Positions 14,007 through 20,988 of a stretch of DNA of 30,930 nt are shown here, one piece after another. Position numbers and translations under genes: made by a program. The DNA is from a virus. The stretch lies in IMG/VR virus record IMGVR_UViG_3300030331_001697, positions 1-30,930 of that record; one strand, 5' to 3'. How positions within the stretch are numbered: the stretch's first letter is position 1; each line of letters begins with the position of its first letter. The notes below the pieces were generated by a model that was given only the letters and a program-made list of their open reading frames with translations, made no database searches and had not been told where the DNA came from.

Positions 14007-14092
14007 TTCCCGTTCCCGTTTTTTTACGGGAACGGGTTTTTTTTATATTTATAGTTTAGAGGCTGGCCGCGGACCGCACAACGGGTGGGAAA
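14007..14092 (+). repeat. GC-rich repeat unit 4 (about 86 bp)
   Basis: Head TTCCCGTTCCCGTT from 14007; tail CGCGGACCGCACAACGGGTG plus GGAAA ending at 14092. The middle holds an inverted copy of the head (ACGGGAACGGG) followed by eight T. Confidence 0.7.
14009..14044 (+). terminator. Intrinsic terminator built from the repeat head
   Basis: CCCGTTCCCGT (14009-14019) pairs with ACGGGAACGGG (14026-14036) in a perfect 11-bp GC-rich stem, followed by eight T. It is placed right after the gene ending at 14001. Confidence 0.8.
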
Positions 14093-14099
14093 ACGTTAA

Positions 14100-14179
14100 T
14101 TCCCGTTCCCGTTTTTAAAAGCGTTTCTATTTGGTTTGTTGATTTTGGTCTTTTCCAGCAGGGCCGCCGGAGCGGGAAA
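14100..14179 (+). repeat. GC-rich repeat unit 5 (about 80 bp)
   Basis: Head TTCCCGTTCCCG from 14100 continuing TTTTTAAAAGCGTTT, identical for 27 bases with unit 6; tail GGGCCGCCGGAGCGGGAAA ending at 14179. Unit 4's tail and unit 5's head can pair as ACGGG(T)GGGAA with TTCCC(GTT)CCCGT. Confidence 0.75.
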
Positions 14180-14264
14180 TGGGGTTTATGAAAAAATTTC
14201 AAGCCGTTTAAATGCACCAGTTTGGTTTTGAAGGTAGTTGACTACCTAGAAAAATAAAAAAAAC

Positions 14265-14293
14265 TTGCAATTATCCGATAAAATAGTTAAAAT
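14265..14293 (+). promoter_or_regulatory. Promoter with TTATCCGATAA operator (14271-14281)
   Basis: TTGCAA (14265-14270), 17 bases, TAAAAT (14288-14293), with the palindrome TTATCCGATAA directly after the -35 box. The transcript would lead into the gene at 14322. Confidence 0.65.
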
Positions 14294-14321
14294 ATATTTT
14301 TAACCAAACAAGGAGAATATA

Positions 14322-14918
14322 ATGGGATTTGATTTATATGGACAAAATCCAAAATTAAAAGGCGAAGAACCTAATATTAATTGGGACAAAAAACCATCAG
14401 ACAAAGAAAAAGAAGAATACTTCAAAGCAAGAGAAAAATTTGAAGATGAAAATCCAGGTCATTATTTTAGGAATAATGTTTGGTGGTGGAGACCATTAGC
14501 TCAATATGTTTTGCAATTAATGGGTAATGAGTTCACAGAAGATGAGCAAAAGAGTTGGCATCATAATGACGGCTTTGAAGTAAGCGAAGAAAAAGCTAGA
14601 AAAATTGCTGACAGACTTGAGCAAGAACTCAAAACAAATAGGGTGAAAACTGTTGAAGAGTTTTACAAAACAAGAATGAAGAAAGCAGAAGAAGAAAATA
14701 AAATAGTTCAACAGAAACACGAAGAACTAAAAAAGATTGTTGCAGAAAAAACTGGAAAGGATAATCTAGTCCCAAGAGATTATCCAGAACCATTTAACAG
14801 TCAATGGGAAGATATACAAAAGCAATTCAATTATGAATCTTCTTATCCATTTTCAGAGGATAACGTAATTAACTTTATGAAGTTTTGTCGTGCATCTGGG
14901 GGCTTCCAAATTTGTTAG
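14322..14918 (+). CDS. Conserved hypothetical protein, 'GFDLYG...YFRNNVWWWRPL' family
   Basis: 198 aa with AAGGAG before the ATG. The start 'MGFDLYGQNP', the block 'GHYFRNNVWWWRPLAQYV' (about 46-63) and the end 'FMKFCRASGGFQIC' are hallmarks of a family I recognise from bacteria and phages, annotated only as hypothetical. The middle is a long charged helix (about 85-150). The conserved Trp/Arg/Asn cluster and terminal Cys suggest a binding pocket, but no activity is known. It is a single-gene transcription unit with its own operator-bearing promoter and a strong terminator. Confidence 0.75.
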   Translation: MGFDLYGQNPKLKGEEPNINWDKKPSDKEKEEYFKAREKFEDENPGHYFRNNVWWWRPLAQYVLQLMGNEFTEDEQKSWHHNDGFEVSEEKARKIADRLEQELKTNRVKTVEEFYKTRMKKAEEENKIVQQKHEELKKIVAEKTGKDNLVPRDYPEPFNSQWEDIQKQFNYESSYPFSEDNVINFMKFCRASGGFQIC

Positions 14919-14937
14919 AAGTCTTTTTACTTTTTGG

Positions 14938-14972
14938 AGAGGGGTTGCTATATTTAGCAATCTCTCTTTTTA
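14938..14972 (+). terminator. Intrinsic terminator after the 14322 gene
   Basis: Stem AGAGGGGTTGCTA (14938-14950) / TAGCAATCTCTCT (14955-14967), 13 pairs including two G-U, with loop TATT and a T-run. Confidence 0.85.
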
Positions 14973-14992
14973 TTATTAACTTCGTTAAATAG

Positions 14993-15075
14993 TTCCCGTT
15001 CCCGTTTTTAAAAGCGTTTAGAAAATTTTTTTATATTATTGTTTTAGCAGCCGCCAGGATCGCACGGGTGGGAAA
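14993..15075 (+). repeat. GC-rich repeat unit 6 (about 83 bp)
   Basis: Head from 14993 sharing 27 identical bases with unit 5; AT-rich middle; tail GCAGCCGCCAGGATCGCACG plus GGTGGGAAA ending at 15075. Confidence 0.75.
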
Positions 15076-15097
15076 GTTACTTATAAACTCCGAGGGA

Positions 15098-15135
15098 TTC
15101 CCGTTCCCGTTTCGAAAAGCGTTTTCCCGTTCCCA
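15098..15135 (+). repeat. GC-rich repeat unit 7, partial (two heads, no tail)
   Basis: Head TTCCCGTTCCCG from 15098, then TTTCGAAAAGCGTTTT and a second head TTCCCGTTCCCA (15124-15135). No GC-rich tail follows, so this copy looks truncated or half-duplicated. Confidence 0.65.
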
Positions 15136-15216
15136 TTTCTTCTAGTAAAAAAAACGCCAGCTCATTTTTGATGTTGTTTCAAACGAAAAAAAAATTAGGT
15201 TTGCATTAATTTTATG

Positions 15217-15244
15217 TGGACTTTATCGGATAATACACTATTAT
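15217..15244 (+). promoter_or_regulatory. Promoter with inverted operator TTATCGGATAA (15223-15233)
   Basis: TGGACT (15217-15222), 16 bases, TATTAT (15239-15244). The palindrome is the reverse complement of the sites at 13521 and 14271, at the same position after the -35 box. It serves the operon starting at 15303. Confidence 0.55.
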
Positions 15245-15302
15245 TATAGTATGTTTAAAAACATATTTTTATTAACCAAATAACTAAACGGAGTTTAAAA
15301 CA

Positions 15303-15638
15303 ATGGTAAAAAAAATCTTAAACAAAAAGCAGTATCTTAATAGTTTAATTATTAGAATAGAGCAATTAGATAAACAGAGAAAAGACATTTCAAAGGCGAT
15401 TGCTAATTCAAAAAAAGATGCGATTAAATTATTAGGAAAAAAAGTATCTCATACTTTTGATAATCAATTAGAAAAAATTGTATTACAGATAGTTAAAACT
15501 ACAGATTATGTTTTAGATATTCAAAAGTTAAAAGATGCTAATATTTATGAGAAGTATAAAACTAAAGAAAGAAATACTACAAAGTTTCATATTACTAGAG
15601 AAACTTTAGATGTTACTTCAAAAAAGAGAAAAGCATAA
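15303..15638 (+). CDS. Basic hypothetical protein (111 aa)
   Basis: 111 aa with ACGGAG before the ATG. Lys-rich with a helical N-terminal half ('IIRIEQLDKQRKDISKAIANSKKDAIKLL') and basic ends; it could bind nucleic acid. No family recognised. First gene of a five-gene small-protein operon (to 16539), and one-base overlap with the next gene. Confidence 0.6.
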   Translation: MVKKILNKKQYLNSLIIRIEQLDKQRKDISKAIANSKKDAIKLLGKKVSHTFDNQLEKIVLQIVKTTDYVLDIQKLKDANIYEKYKTKERNTTKFHITRETLDVTSKKRKA

Positions 15639-15880
15639 TGAGTGATATTTTTGAATTAATAACAAATAATAACTTAGTGACTCAATCTAGAGTCACTGAG
15701 TTAGCTAACAATATTTCTAATGAACAAAAAAAGCAGTTAAATTATCAAATGCTATATTCTAAATTAGAACAAGCAATTTGCGAAACTAAAGCACATTTTC
15801 CAAATTCAGAAGTTACTGATTTTTTAATGAATAGAGTAAATGAGTATTTAGCTGAAATTCAATCAATAATAAGGAGATAA
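15638..15880 (+). CDS. Small helical hypothetical protein (80 aa)
   Basis: 80 aa, mainly helical and of mixed charge (MSDIFELITNNNLVTQSRV..., NEQKKQLNYQMLYSKLEQAI). The start overlaps the previous stop (TAATG). A perfect inverted repeat (AGTGACTC 15676-15683 / GAGTCACT 15691-15698) lies early in the gene. No family recognised. Confidence 0.55.
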   Translation: MSDIFELITNNNLVTQSRVTELANNISNEQKKQLNYQMLYSKLEQAICETKAHFPNSEVTDFLMNRVNEYLAEIQSIIRR

Positions 15881-15884
15881 AACA

Positions 15885-16142
15885 ATGAAAAAATATTATT
15901 CAAAAGAGGATCTAAAAAAAGATATTCAAGAGTTATCAGTCGAAACCGAGAGGTTTAGATTGTTATCAAGAGTTATTAAAGTACAAGTACATATAGCTAA
16001 ACTTGAAAGAGATAACTACAGCACAAAAGTAATAGACTTTTGGAAAAAGATTTATAAAGAATTGAGAACTAAACAAGTAATGAAAAATTACTCTAATAGT
16101 ATTTCAAATAATCCTTTTACTGTGGGAGTTAACAATGACTGA
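15885..16142 (+). CDS. Small helical hypothetical protein (85 aa)
   Basis: 85 aa with AAGGAG just before the ATG (sequence shared with the previous gene's end). Charged helical pattern ('KEDLKKDIQELSVETERFRLLSRVIKVQVHIAKLERD'), likely a coiled coil. It overlaps the next gene by 8 bases. No family recognised. Confidence 0.55.
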   Translation: MKKYYSKEDLKKDIQELSVETERFRLLSRVIKVQVHIAKLERDNYSTKVIDFWKKIYKELRTKQVMKNYSNSISNNPFTVGVNND

Positions 16143-16428
16143 TAAATGGTATATTAACACTAAAGAAAAAATGCAAAGAATGGGAATTACAAGTCATGAT
16201 AAATATAGAAGACATTACTTAAATGAAAAATTTAGAACTAAAGAAAATCTAGATAGGCTTGATTTAAGATATATCTTTACTAAAGATGAACTAACAGAAA
16301 TAATTATAGAGTTATTTAAAAAACCTAAATACGTTAATCATCATAATTTAAATGACATAATGCTAGGTTTTCAAACTCTTTTTAAAGAGCGTAGAAAAAG
16401 AGAATTAAAACTTAGAAAAAAAAATTAA
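16135..16428 (+). CDS. Basic hypothetical protein (97 aa)
   Basis: 97 aa; charged, with 'HDKYRRHYLNEKFRTKENLDRLDLRYIFTKDELTEIIIELFKKP' and a very basic end (RRKRELKLRKKN). Overlaps the previous gene by 8 bases. No family recognised. Confidence 0.55.
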   Translation: MTDKWYINTKEKMQRMGITSHDKYRRHYLNEKFRTKENLDRLDLRYIFTKDELTEIIIELFKKPKYVNHHNLNDIMLGFQTLFKERRKRELKLRKKN

Positions 16429-16440
16429 GGGAGATTAATA

Positions 16441-16539
16441 ATGACTAAAATTTACATATTAATTTTTTTAGGATTCTCTGTATTGTGGACTATAGGTTGG
16501 TTGTCATATTTTATTTATGATTTCTTTATAAAACTCTAA
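16441..16539 (+). CDS. Single-span membrane microprotein (32 aa)
   Basis: AAGGGAG at 16427-16433 precedes the ATG at 16441. The product MTKIYILIFLGFSVLWTIGW... is hydrophobic through about residue 29 and ends in KL, fitting one membrane span. It is the last gene of the 15303 operon, followed 18 bases later by a strong terminator. This position is typical of small phage membrane proteins acting on the host envelope or in lysis; the role is unknown. Confidence 0.55.
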   Translation: MTKIYILIFLGFSVLWTIGWLSYFIYDFFIKL

Positions 16540-16557
16540 AACAGATAATCCCATTTT

Positions 16558-16592
16558 AACGGCAATCTATTTTTTAGGTTGCCGTTTTTTTT
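16558..16592 (+). terminator. Intrinsic terminator of the accessory operon
   Basis: AACGGCAATCT (16558-16568) / AGGTTGCCGTT (16576-16586), an 11-bp stem with one G-U pair, followed by a T-run. It separates the accessory region from the packaging operon. Confidence 0.88.
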
Positions 16593-16676
16593 ATTGTAAT
16601 TTTAGAAGGCTCTTTTCTTTATAGTTTTACAAACTTGTAAAAAATGTATTCCCGACACGACGACACCGTACACCTG

Positions 16677-16696
16677 TTGACACGCCTAGTTTAGGC
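16677..16696 (+). promoter_or_regulatory. TTGACA box and GCCTA-GTT-TAGGC inverted repeat upstream of TerL
   Basis: A consensus TTGACA (16677-16682) is directly followed by the inverted repeat GCCTA (16684-16688) / TAGGC (16692-16696). No clear -10 stands at the normal distance, so an activator-dependent late promoter or operator is possible. Confidence 0.35.
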
Positions 16697-16751
16697 CAGT
16701 TGAATACATGTATATATTGCTAAAACGATATGGGTATTGTATAAGTAATTT

Positions 16752-18227
16752 ATGCAAACAGATTTGATGACCACAGAAAACCTTAGACTGGAAGTTGAAA
16801 AGAAGTGGATCGAGCACATAAGACTATGCCAAGATAATTTTTTGTATTTTGTCAAAGAAGTATGGCCCGATTTTATTTATAGAAAAACGAAAAACAAAGA
16901 TAATTACGGACATCATCAATTAATAGCAAATCAATTTACTAAAATATCTGATGAAAAAAAAGGGAGGCTCATTATAAATATGCCCCCAAGACACACGAAA
17001 TCTGAGTTTGCTTCCGTATACTTCCCCGCCTGGATTATTGGAAAGAATCCTAAAATGAAAATTATGCAAGTTTCTCATAACACTGAACTTGCAGTAAGGT
17101 TCGGAAGTAAGGTTCGAAACATTATTGACTCACCAGAATACAAACAAATTTTTGGGGATGTTAAACTTCGTGAGGACTCCAAAGCAAAAGGACGATGGGA
17201 AACGAATCAAGGTGGTGAATATTATGCAGCTGGTGTTGGTGCGTCAATCACGGGTCGTGGAGCAGACTTATTGATCATTGATGATCCACACACGGAACAA
17301 GATGCTATGTCAGATATGGCTATGGAGCGTGCGTATGAATGGTATACATCAGGACCCAGACAAAGATTGCAACCTGGAGGCTCTATTCTTTTGGTCATGA
17401 CACGATGGGCCGAGGATGATTTAACTGGCAGATTACTTAAGGCTCAAACTCAACCAAAAGCAGATGAGTGGCAGCAAATATCTTTTCCTGCAATACTACC
17501 CTCTGGTAATCCTGTATGGCCTGAGTATTGGAACTTAGAAGATTTAGAAAAAGTAAAAGCATCTATTCCTATTAGGAACTGGTCAGCTCAATATATGCAG
17601 GAACCTACTTCTGATGAAGGAGCTATTATAAAAAGGGAGTGGTGGAGAGAATGGAGTGGACATGGTGTGCCTAATTTAATGCATGTCATACAAAGTTACG
17701 ATACTGCGTTTAGTAAAAAAGAAACAGCAGACTATTCTGCCATAACAACTTGGGGTGTTTTTTTTCCAGAAGAGGGTGGACCTCCTCAAGTAATATTGCT
17801 TGATGCTTTACGAGGTAAGTATGATTTTCCTGAATTAAAAGTTGTTGCACAAGAGGTATATAATTACTGGGAACCCGAAACAGTAATCATAGAACAAAAA
17901 GCAAGTGGCGAACCTTTAACGCAAGAGTTTAGAAGAATGGGAATACCGGTTGTACCTTTTACTCCTAGTAAGGGTAATGATAAATATACAAGAGTAAACG
18001 CAGTAGCACCTTTGTTTGAAAGCGGATCTATATGGTATCCTGAGGGTGAAAGATTTGCAGAAGAGGTTATAGATGAATGTGCTGCTTTTCCTAATGGTGC
18101 TAACGATGACTTTGTAGATAGTATGACACAAGCCATGTTAAGGTATCGCCAAGGCAACTTTGTTGAGTTATACTCAGATTATATGGATGATGAAGAAAAG
18201 GCTCCTAAACAATATAAATATTATTGA
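16752..18227 (+). CDS. terL: Terminase large subunit (packaging ATPase/nuclease)
   Basis: 491 aa. ATPase: Walker A-like 'MPPRHTKS' (77-84), Walker B 'LLIIDDPH' (173-180) and coupling motif 'LLVMTRWAEDDLTG' (213-226). RNase H-like nuclease: D317 in 'QSYDTAF', E381 in 'VIIEQKASGE', D456 in 'NDDFVDSM'. The full length and all catalytic acids are present. It drives DNA into the prohead at the portal and cuts the concatemer. No clear Shine-Dalgarno sequence is seen before ATG 16752; ATG 16767 is a possible alternative start. First gene of the late head operon. Confidence 0.97.
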   Translation: MQTDLMTTENLRLEVEKKWIEHIRLCQDNFLYFVKEVWPDFIYRKTKNKDNYGHHQLIANQFTKISDEKKGRLIINMPPRHTKSEFASVYFPAWIIGKNPKMKIMQVSHNTELAVRFGSKVRNIIDSPEYKQIFGDVKLREDSKAKGRWETNQGGEYYAAGVGASITGRGADLLIIDDPHTEQDAMSDMAMERAYEWYTSGPRQRLQPGGSILLVMTRWAEDDLTGRLLKAQTQPKADEWQQISFPAILPSGNPVWPEYWNLEDLEKVKASIPIRNWSAQYMQEPTSDEGAIIKREWWREWSGHGVPNLMHVIQSYDTAFSKKETADYSAITTWGVFFPEEGGPPQVILLDALRGKYDFPELKVVAQEVYNYWEPETVIIEQKASGEPLTQEFRRMGIPVVPFTPSKGNDKYTRVNAVAPLFESGSIWYPEGERFAEEVIDECAAFPNGANDDFVDSMTQAMLRYRQGNFVELYSDYMDDEEKAPKQYKYY

Positions 18228-18234
18228 GGATAAA

Positions 18235-18348
18235 ATGATTACAAAAATTAAAAACATGTTTTCTAAAATGAAAAAAAGATTATTTGGTAAACTTTGTGAG
18301 TGTTTGCCTAAAAAGAAAAAAGGTAGAGGTAGACCAAGAAAGAAATGA
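18235..18348 (+). CDS. Basic AT-hook-like peptide (37 aa)
   Basis: GAGGA stands before the ATG at 18235. The 37-aa peptide ends KKKKGRGRPRKK, which contains the AT-hook core GRPR flanked by lysines; such hooks bind the minor groove of AT-rich DNA. A helical N-terminus with two cysteines ('KLCECLPK') precedes it. The TGA overlaps the next ATG (ATGA). Located between terminase and the 784-aa protein, it could help hold or condense AT-rich phage DNA during packaging (inference). Confidence 0.6.
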   Translation: MITKIKNMFSKMKKRLFGKLCECLPKKKKGRGRPRKK

Positions 18349-20699
18349 CAGAAGAAACAAACAAGACACAAGATGAAGATGGTTTAAGTTTTCTAGAAGG
18401 ATTAGGTGCTGTTGGTGCAACAGGACTAGGTATAGTTGGTGCCTTAAATAGAAAACAGATAGTAAAAAACATAGGTCAATACATCAAACCTAAATTAGGT
18501 TTACTTAATCCTGATTTACAAAAACCACTTAACTTACAAGAAAAAGGAACAACAGCTTTGTTAATAGACAAGCCAGAGGTTCTTCCTGCACCTATACAAA
18601 AAAGTGTTGCAGAATCTTTAGTTAACGTTACAGCAGAAAGACAAGTATTAGATGATGTAGCTGAAAGAGTAAAAAAAAATCCTTTAACTATGGGTGGTCT
18701 AGCTGATCCAAACAGTGATGCGTATGGAATAGGTTCAGCCCTCTATGATTTTGTTGCATTAAATACACCGATGAAAGCAAAACCAATTCAATACTGGGAA
18801 GATTTTTTTAAAAGAGATATGCGACTAAAGTACACCGGCAAAAACGGAACTATGTATGAAACAAAAGTAAGACAACAAGAAGTAGAAGATGCAAACATAG
18901 CAGTGTATGATGATAAAAATAAATTAGTATCTGGAGCTTTGTATGAGTTAAAAAATTCTTCTCTTGGTGCTGATGCTGTTTTAGGAAGAACAGAAATATT
19001 AGATATGATATTTAACTCTCCTGTTAGTAGAATAAAAACATTAGAGTACGGCACAAAAAATGTAGCTAAAACTATGAACTCTTTAATAGATGATGTAGAT
19101 GAATTAAAACAAGCTTTGGATAGTGTTGAGGTGAAAGGAATTAATTTAGCTAAAAGAGCAGATTATGCTTTGTTTGAATTAGAGAATAAAATAAGTGAGG
19201 GTATTAGATCTGGTTATGGTTTTAGTCATCTAACTACTTTAATGAACGAGGCAAAACGAGTTCAAGACGCAGGTTTTTTTAAAGGCTATAAGAAAAAAGC
19301 GTTAGATGATTTTTTGAAAAAAAATAATCCTAGAGTATTTAAATTTAATGATGTTATGATTAGCAGTAAAGAACTAGCAAAAACTTTTGACAGAAATAAA
19401 AAAGGTCTTAATGCAGTACCACAAGATGTTTATGGTAATTACGATGCTTACAGAGTTTCGGGTGGAGATGATTATTTTGAAACTATAGCATATATAGATA
19501 ATGATCTGATAAAAAATTTAGATCCTAATTTAAGAAGTATCATTAGGCATTTTCAAAAAGATGTTAAGGGACAAGAGTTATTAGGACAACTAATGCATAT
19601 ACGAGGCACCACACGAAGTTTAGAAAACTCAAAAGAAAAAGTGTTAATGATTGATGAAATGCAATTTGATAACAATCAAACAAATCAAACAAAAGTTATA
19701 GAAATAAGAAATAGATTTGTAGATATGTTAAAAAGAAGTAATCCTAAATTATTTGAAGCAACAGATGCAGATATTAAAATTAAACAAAAGCAATTAGATA
19801 AATTAAATCCTGATGAATTAGAAGCATTAAAAAAAGAAAAAAAAGAACAACTAATATTGAGAAGAGTTAATGAGGCTTTTAAAAAAGAGTTACCTAAAAT
19901 CAGAGTCAATCCTTTTAATAGAGAGGGTTTAGATAAATTAGCTTTTGCTGCAAAACTAAAAGCTAATGATCAATCTATTTATGAACTTGCAGTTAAAGGT
20001 TCAAAAATGAATAGAGAAGAATTAAATGAATTAAAAAGAATAGTAAAACAAAATGAGTATTTAAAAACAATTGATTTGAAAACTAGCAAACCACCACGAG
20101 TAACGGAAACCGAAAATATTAACTATATGCCTTTTCAAAAAAAAGAAGAATGGGCTAGATATGGTGTTAACCTAATGTTAAAAAAAGCAGCTCGTGAAGG
20201 ATTAGATTGGGTAGGGGTTACTCCTTTTGAAAGAGGGCATTATAAAGCAGCTAGAAAAATAGGTAATGCAGAATTTTATGGTAACTTCGAGGGTAAAGGT
20301 ACGCAGCCTGCCTTAGAGATGACAACAAAGTTTGGAGTTACAAAAACTCCTGGCGAACAAGCAACGATTCCACAACAAATGAGAATATTAGCAGAAAAAT
20401 ATGGATTAGATCCTGAGGTAGATATTAAACCAATTAGGGTAGCAAAATCAAATCCAGACAAACCATACAAGATGACTAAAAATAGTAAGGTATGGAATCC
20501 TATAAAAGGCAAAGAAGACACTACAGTAGAACATATATCTGCACACAAGTATAATTTTTCGGGTACAAAGAAAATATTAAAAGAGGACCCTAATGCATAT
20601 TTTACAGTTTATGCTATGCGTGTTAAACCCTGGATGACTGATTTACCAATGCCTGTTTACAGACAGGGTGGATTAGCTGTAAACTTATTTGAGGAATAA
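18345..20699 (+). CDS. Large protein with polyvalent-protein-type signature (784 aa)
   Basis: 784 aa. The N-terminus has a Gly/Ala-rich apolar segment (about 14-34) of the sort seen in membrane-active or ejected phage proteins. A region around 425-440 reads 'RGTTRSLENSKEKVLMIDEMQFD', and around 595-627 'MPFQKKEEWARYGVNLMLKKAAREGLDWVGVTP'. Together they match the paired blocks 'lfIeEiQSDw' and 'PF--sW--la-kr-lryAae-G-d-iaw' that I recall from very large phage polyvalent and internal proteins. Between them is a long charged helical stretch. Its place between TerL and portal suggests a structural or ejected protein. No enzyme activity can be assigned. Confidence 0.55.
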   Translation: MTEETNKTQDEDGLSFLEGLGAVGATGLGIVGALNRKQIVKNIGQYIKPKLGLLNPDLQKPLNLQEKGTTALLIDKPEVLPAPIQKSVAESLVNVTAERQVLDDVAERVKKNPLTMGGLADPNSDAYGIGSALYDFVALNTPMKAKPIQYWEDFFKRDMRLKYTGKNGTMYETKVRQQEVEDANIAVYDDKNKLVSGALYELKNSSLGADAVLGRTEILDMIFNSPVSRIKTLEYGTKNVAKTMNSLIDDVDELKQALDSVEVKGINLAKRADYALFELENKISEGIRSGYGFSHLTTLMNEAKRVQDAGFFKGYKKKALDDFLKKNNPRVFKFNDVMISSKELAKTFDRNKKGLNAVPQDVYGNYDAYRVSGGDDYFETIAYIDNDLIKNLDPNLRSIIRHFQKDVKGQELLGQLMHIRGTTRSLENSKEKVLMIDEMQFDNNQTNQTKVIEIRNRFVDMLKRSNPKLFEATDADIKIKQKQLDKLNPDELEALKKEKKEQLILRRVNEAFKKELPKIRVNPFNREGLDKLAFAAKLKANDQSIYELAVKGSKMNREELNELKRIVKQNEYLKTIDLKTSKPPRVTETENINYMPFQKKEEWARYGVNLMLKKAAREGLDWVGVTPFERGHYKAARKIGNAEFYGNFEGKGTQPALEMTTKFGVTKTPGEQATIPQQMRILAEKYGLDPEVDIKPIRVAKSNPDKPYKMTKNSKVWNPIKGKEDTTVEHISAHKYNFSGTKKILKEDPNAYFTVYAMRVKPWMTDLPMPVYRQGGLAVNLFEE

Positions 20700-20700
20700 T

Positions 20701-20988
20701 ATGGTTACAAAAAAAGAAAAAGGTTTAACTGCTTTAAGAATAGGTCAAAAATTATTAGAGCAACCTAAAAAAAGAAGAGTAAGAAAAAGATCTTTACTCA
20801 AAAGAGTTGTTGCAAAAAACCAAGCATTAAGAAAAGCAGATATTAAAAAAGGAAAACAGTTTCCTATGCCTTTTGAATCTATCGCGTCTATGGGTAAAAA
20901 ATTTACAAAAGTTTCTGCTAAAAGTGGTACACTGATTAAATGTCCGACTAAACTAGAAAGAAAAAGCAAAGTAACGAGGATTACATGA
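20701..20988 (+). CDS. Small basic protein (95 aa)
   Basis: ATG at 20701 with GAGGAATAAT upstream (an in-frame TTG at 20689 is less likely). 95 aa, strongly Lys/Arg-rich ('LLEQPKKRRVRKRSLLKRVVAKNQALRKADIKKGKQFPMPFESIASMGKKF'), with two cysteine-free halves and one Cys late. Overlaps the portal start (ATGA). Likely a nucleic-acid-binding or capsid-internal protein; no family recognised. Confidence 0.6.
   Translation: MVTKKEKGLTALRIGQKLLEQPKKRRVRKRSLLKRVVAKNQALRKADIKKGKQFPMPFESIASMGKKFTKVSAKSGTLIKCPTKLERKSKVTRIT

Larger units (their letters stand above)
14002..14321 (+). other. Repeat-bearing intergenic region, units 4 and 5 plus a promoter
   Basis: These 320 bases hold a terminator formed by unit 4, the rest of unit 4, unit 5 eight bases later, about 85 bases of AT-rich DNA with GTAGTTGACTAC (14235-14246, a perfect 12-base palindrome), and the promoter/operator of the 14322 gene. 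No coding frame is credible here. Confidence 0.6.
14919..15302 (+). other. Repeat-bearing intergenic region, units 6 and 7 plus a promoter
   Basis: 384 bases without a credible gene: terminator of the upstream gene, unit 6, 22 bases, partial unit 7 with two heads, an AT-rich stretch with A-tracts, then the promoter/operator for the 15303 operon. Confidence 0.6.

Noticed and set aside
12665-15135. CRISPR array
   Set aside because: The repeats are not separated by regular spacers, genes lie between them, unit length is 80-93 bp with variable middles, and no cas gene is present.
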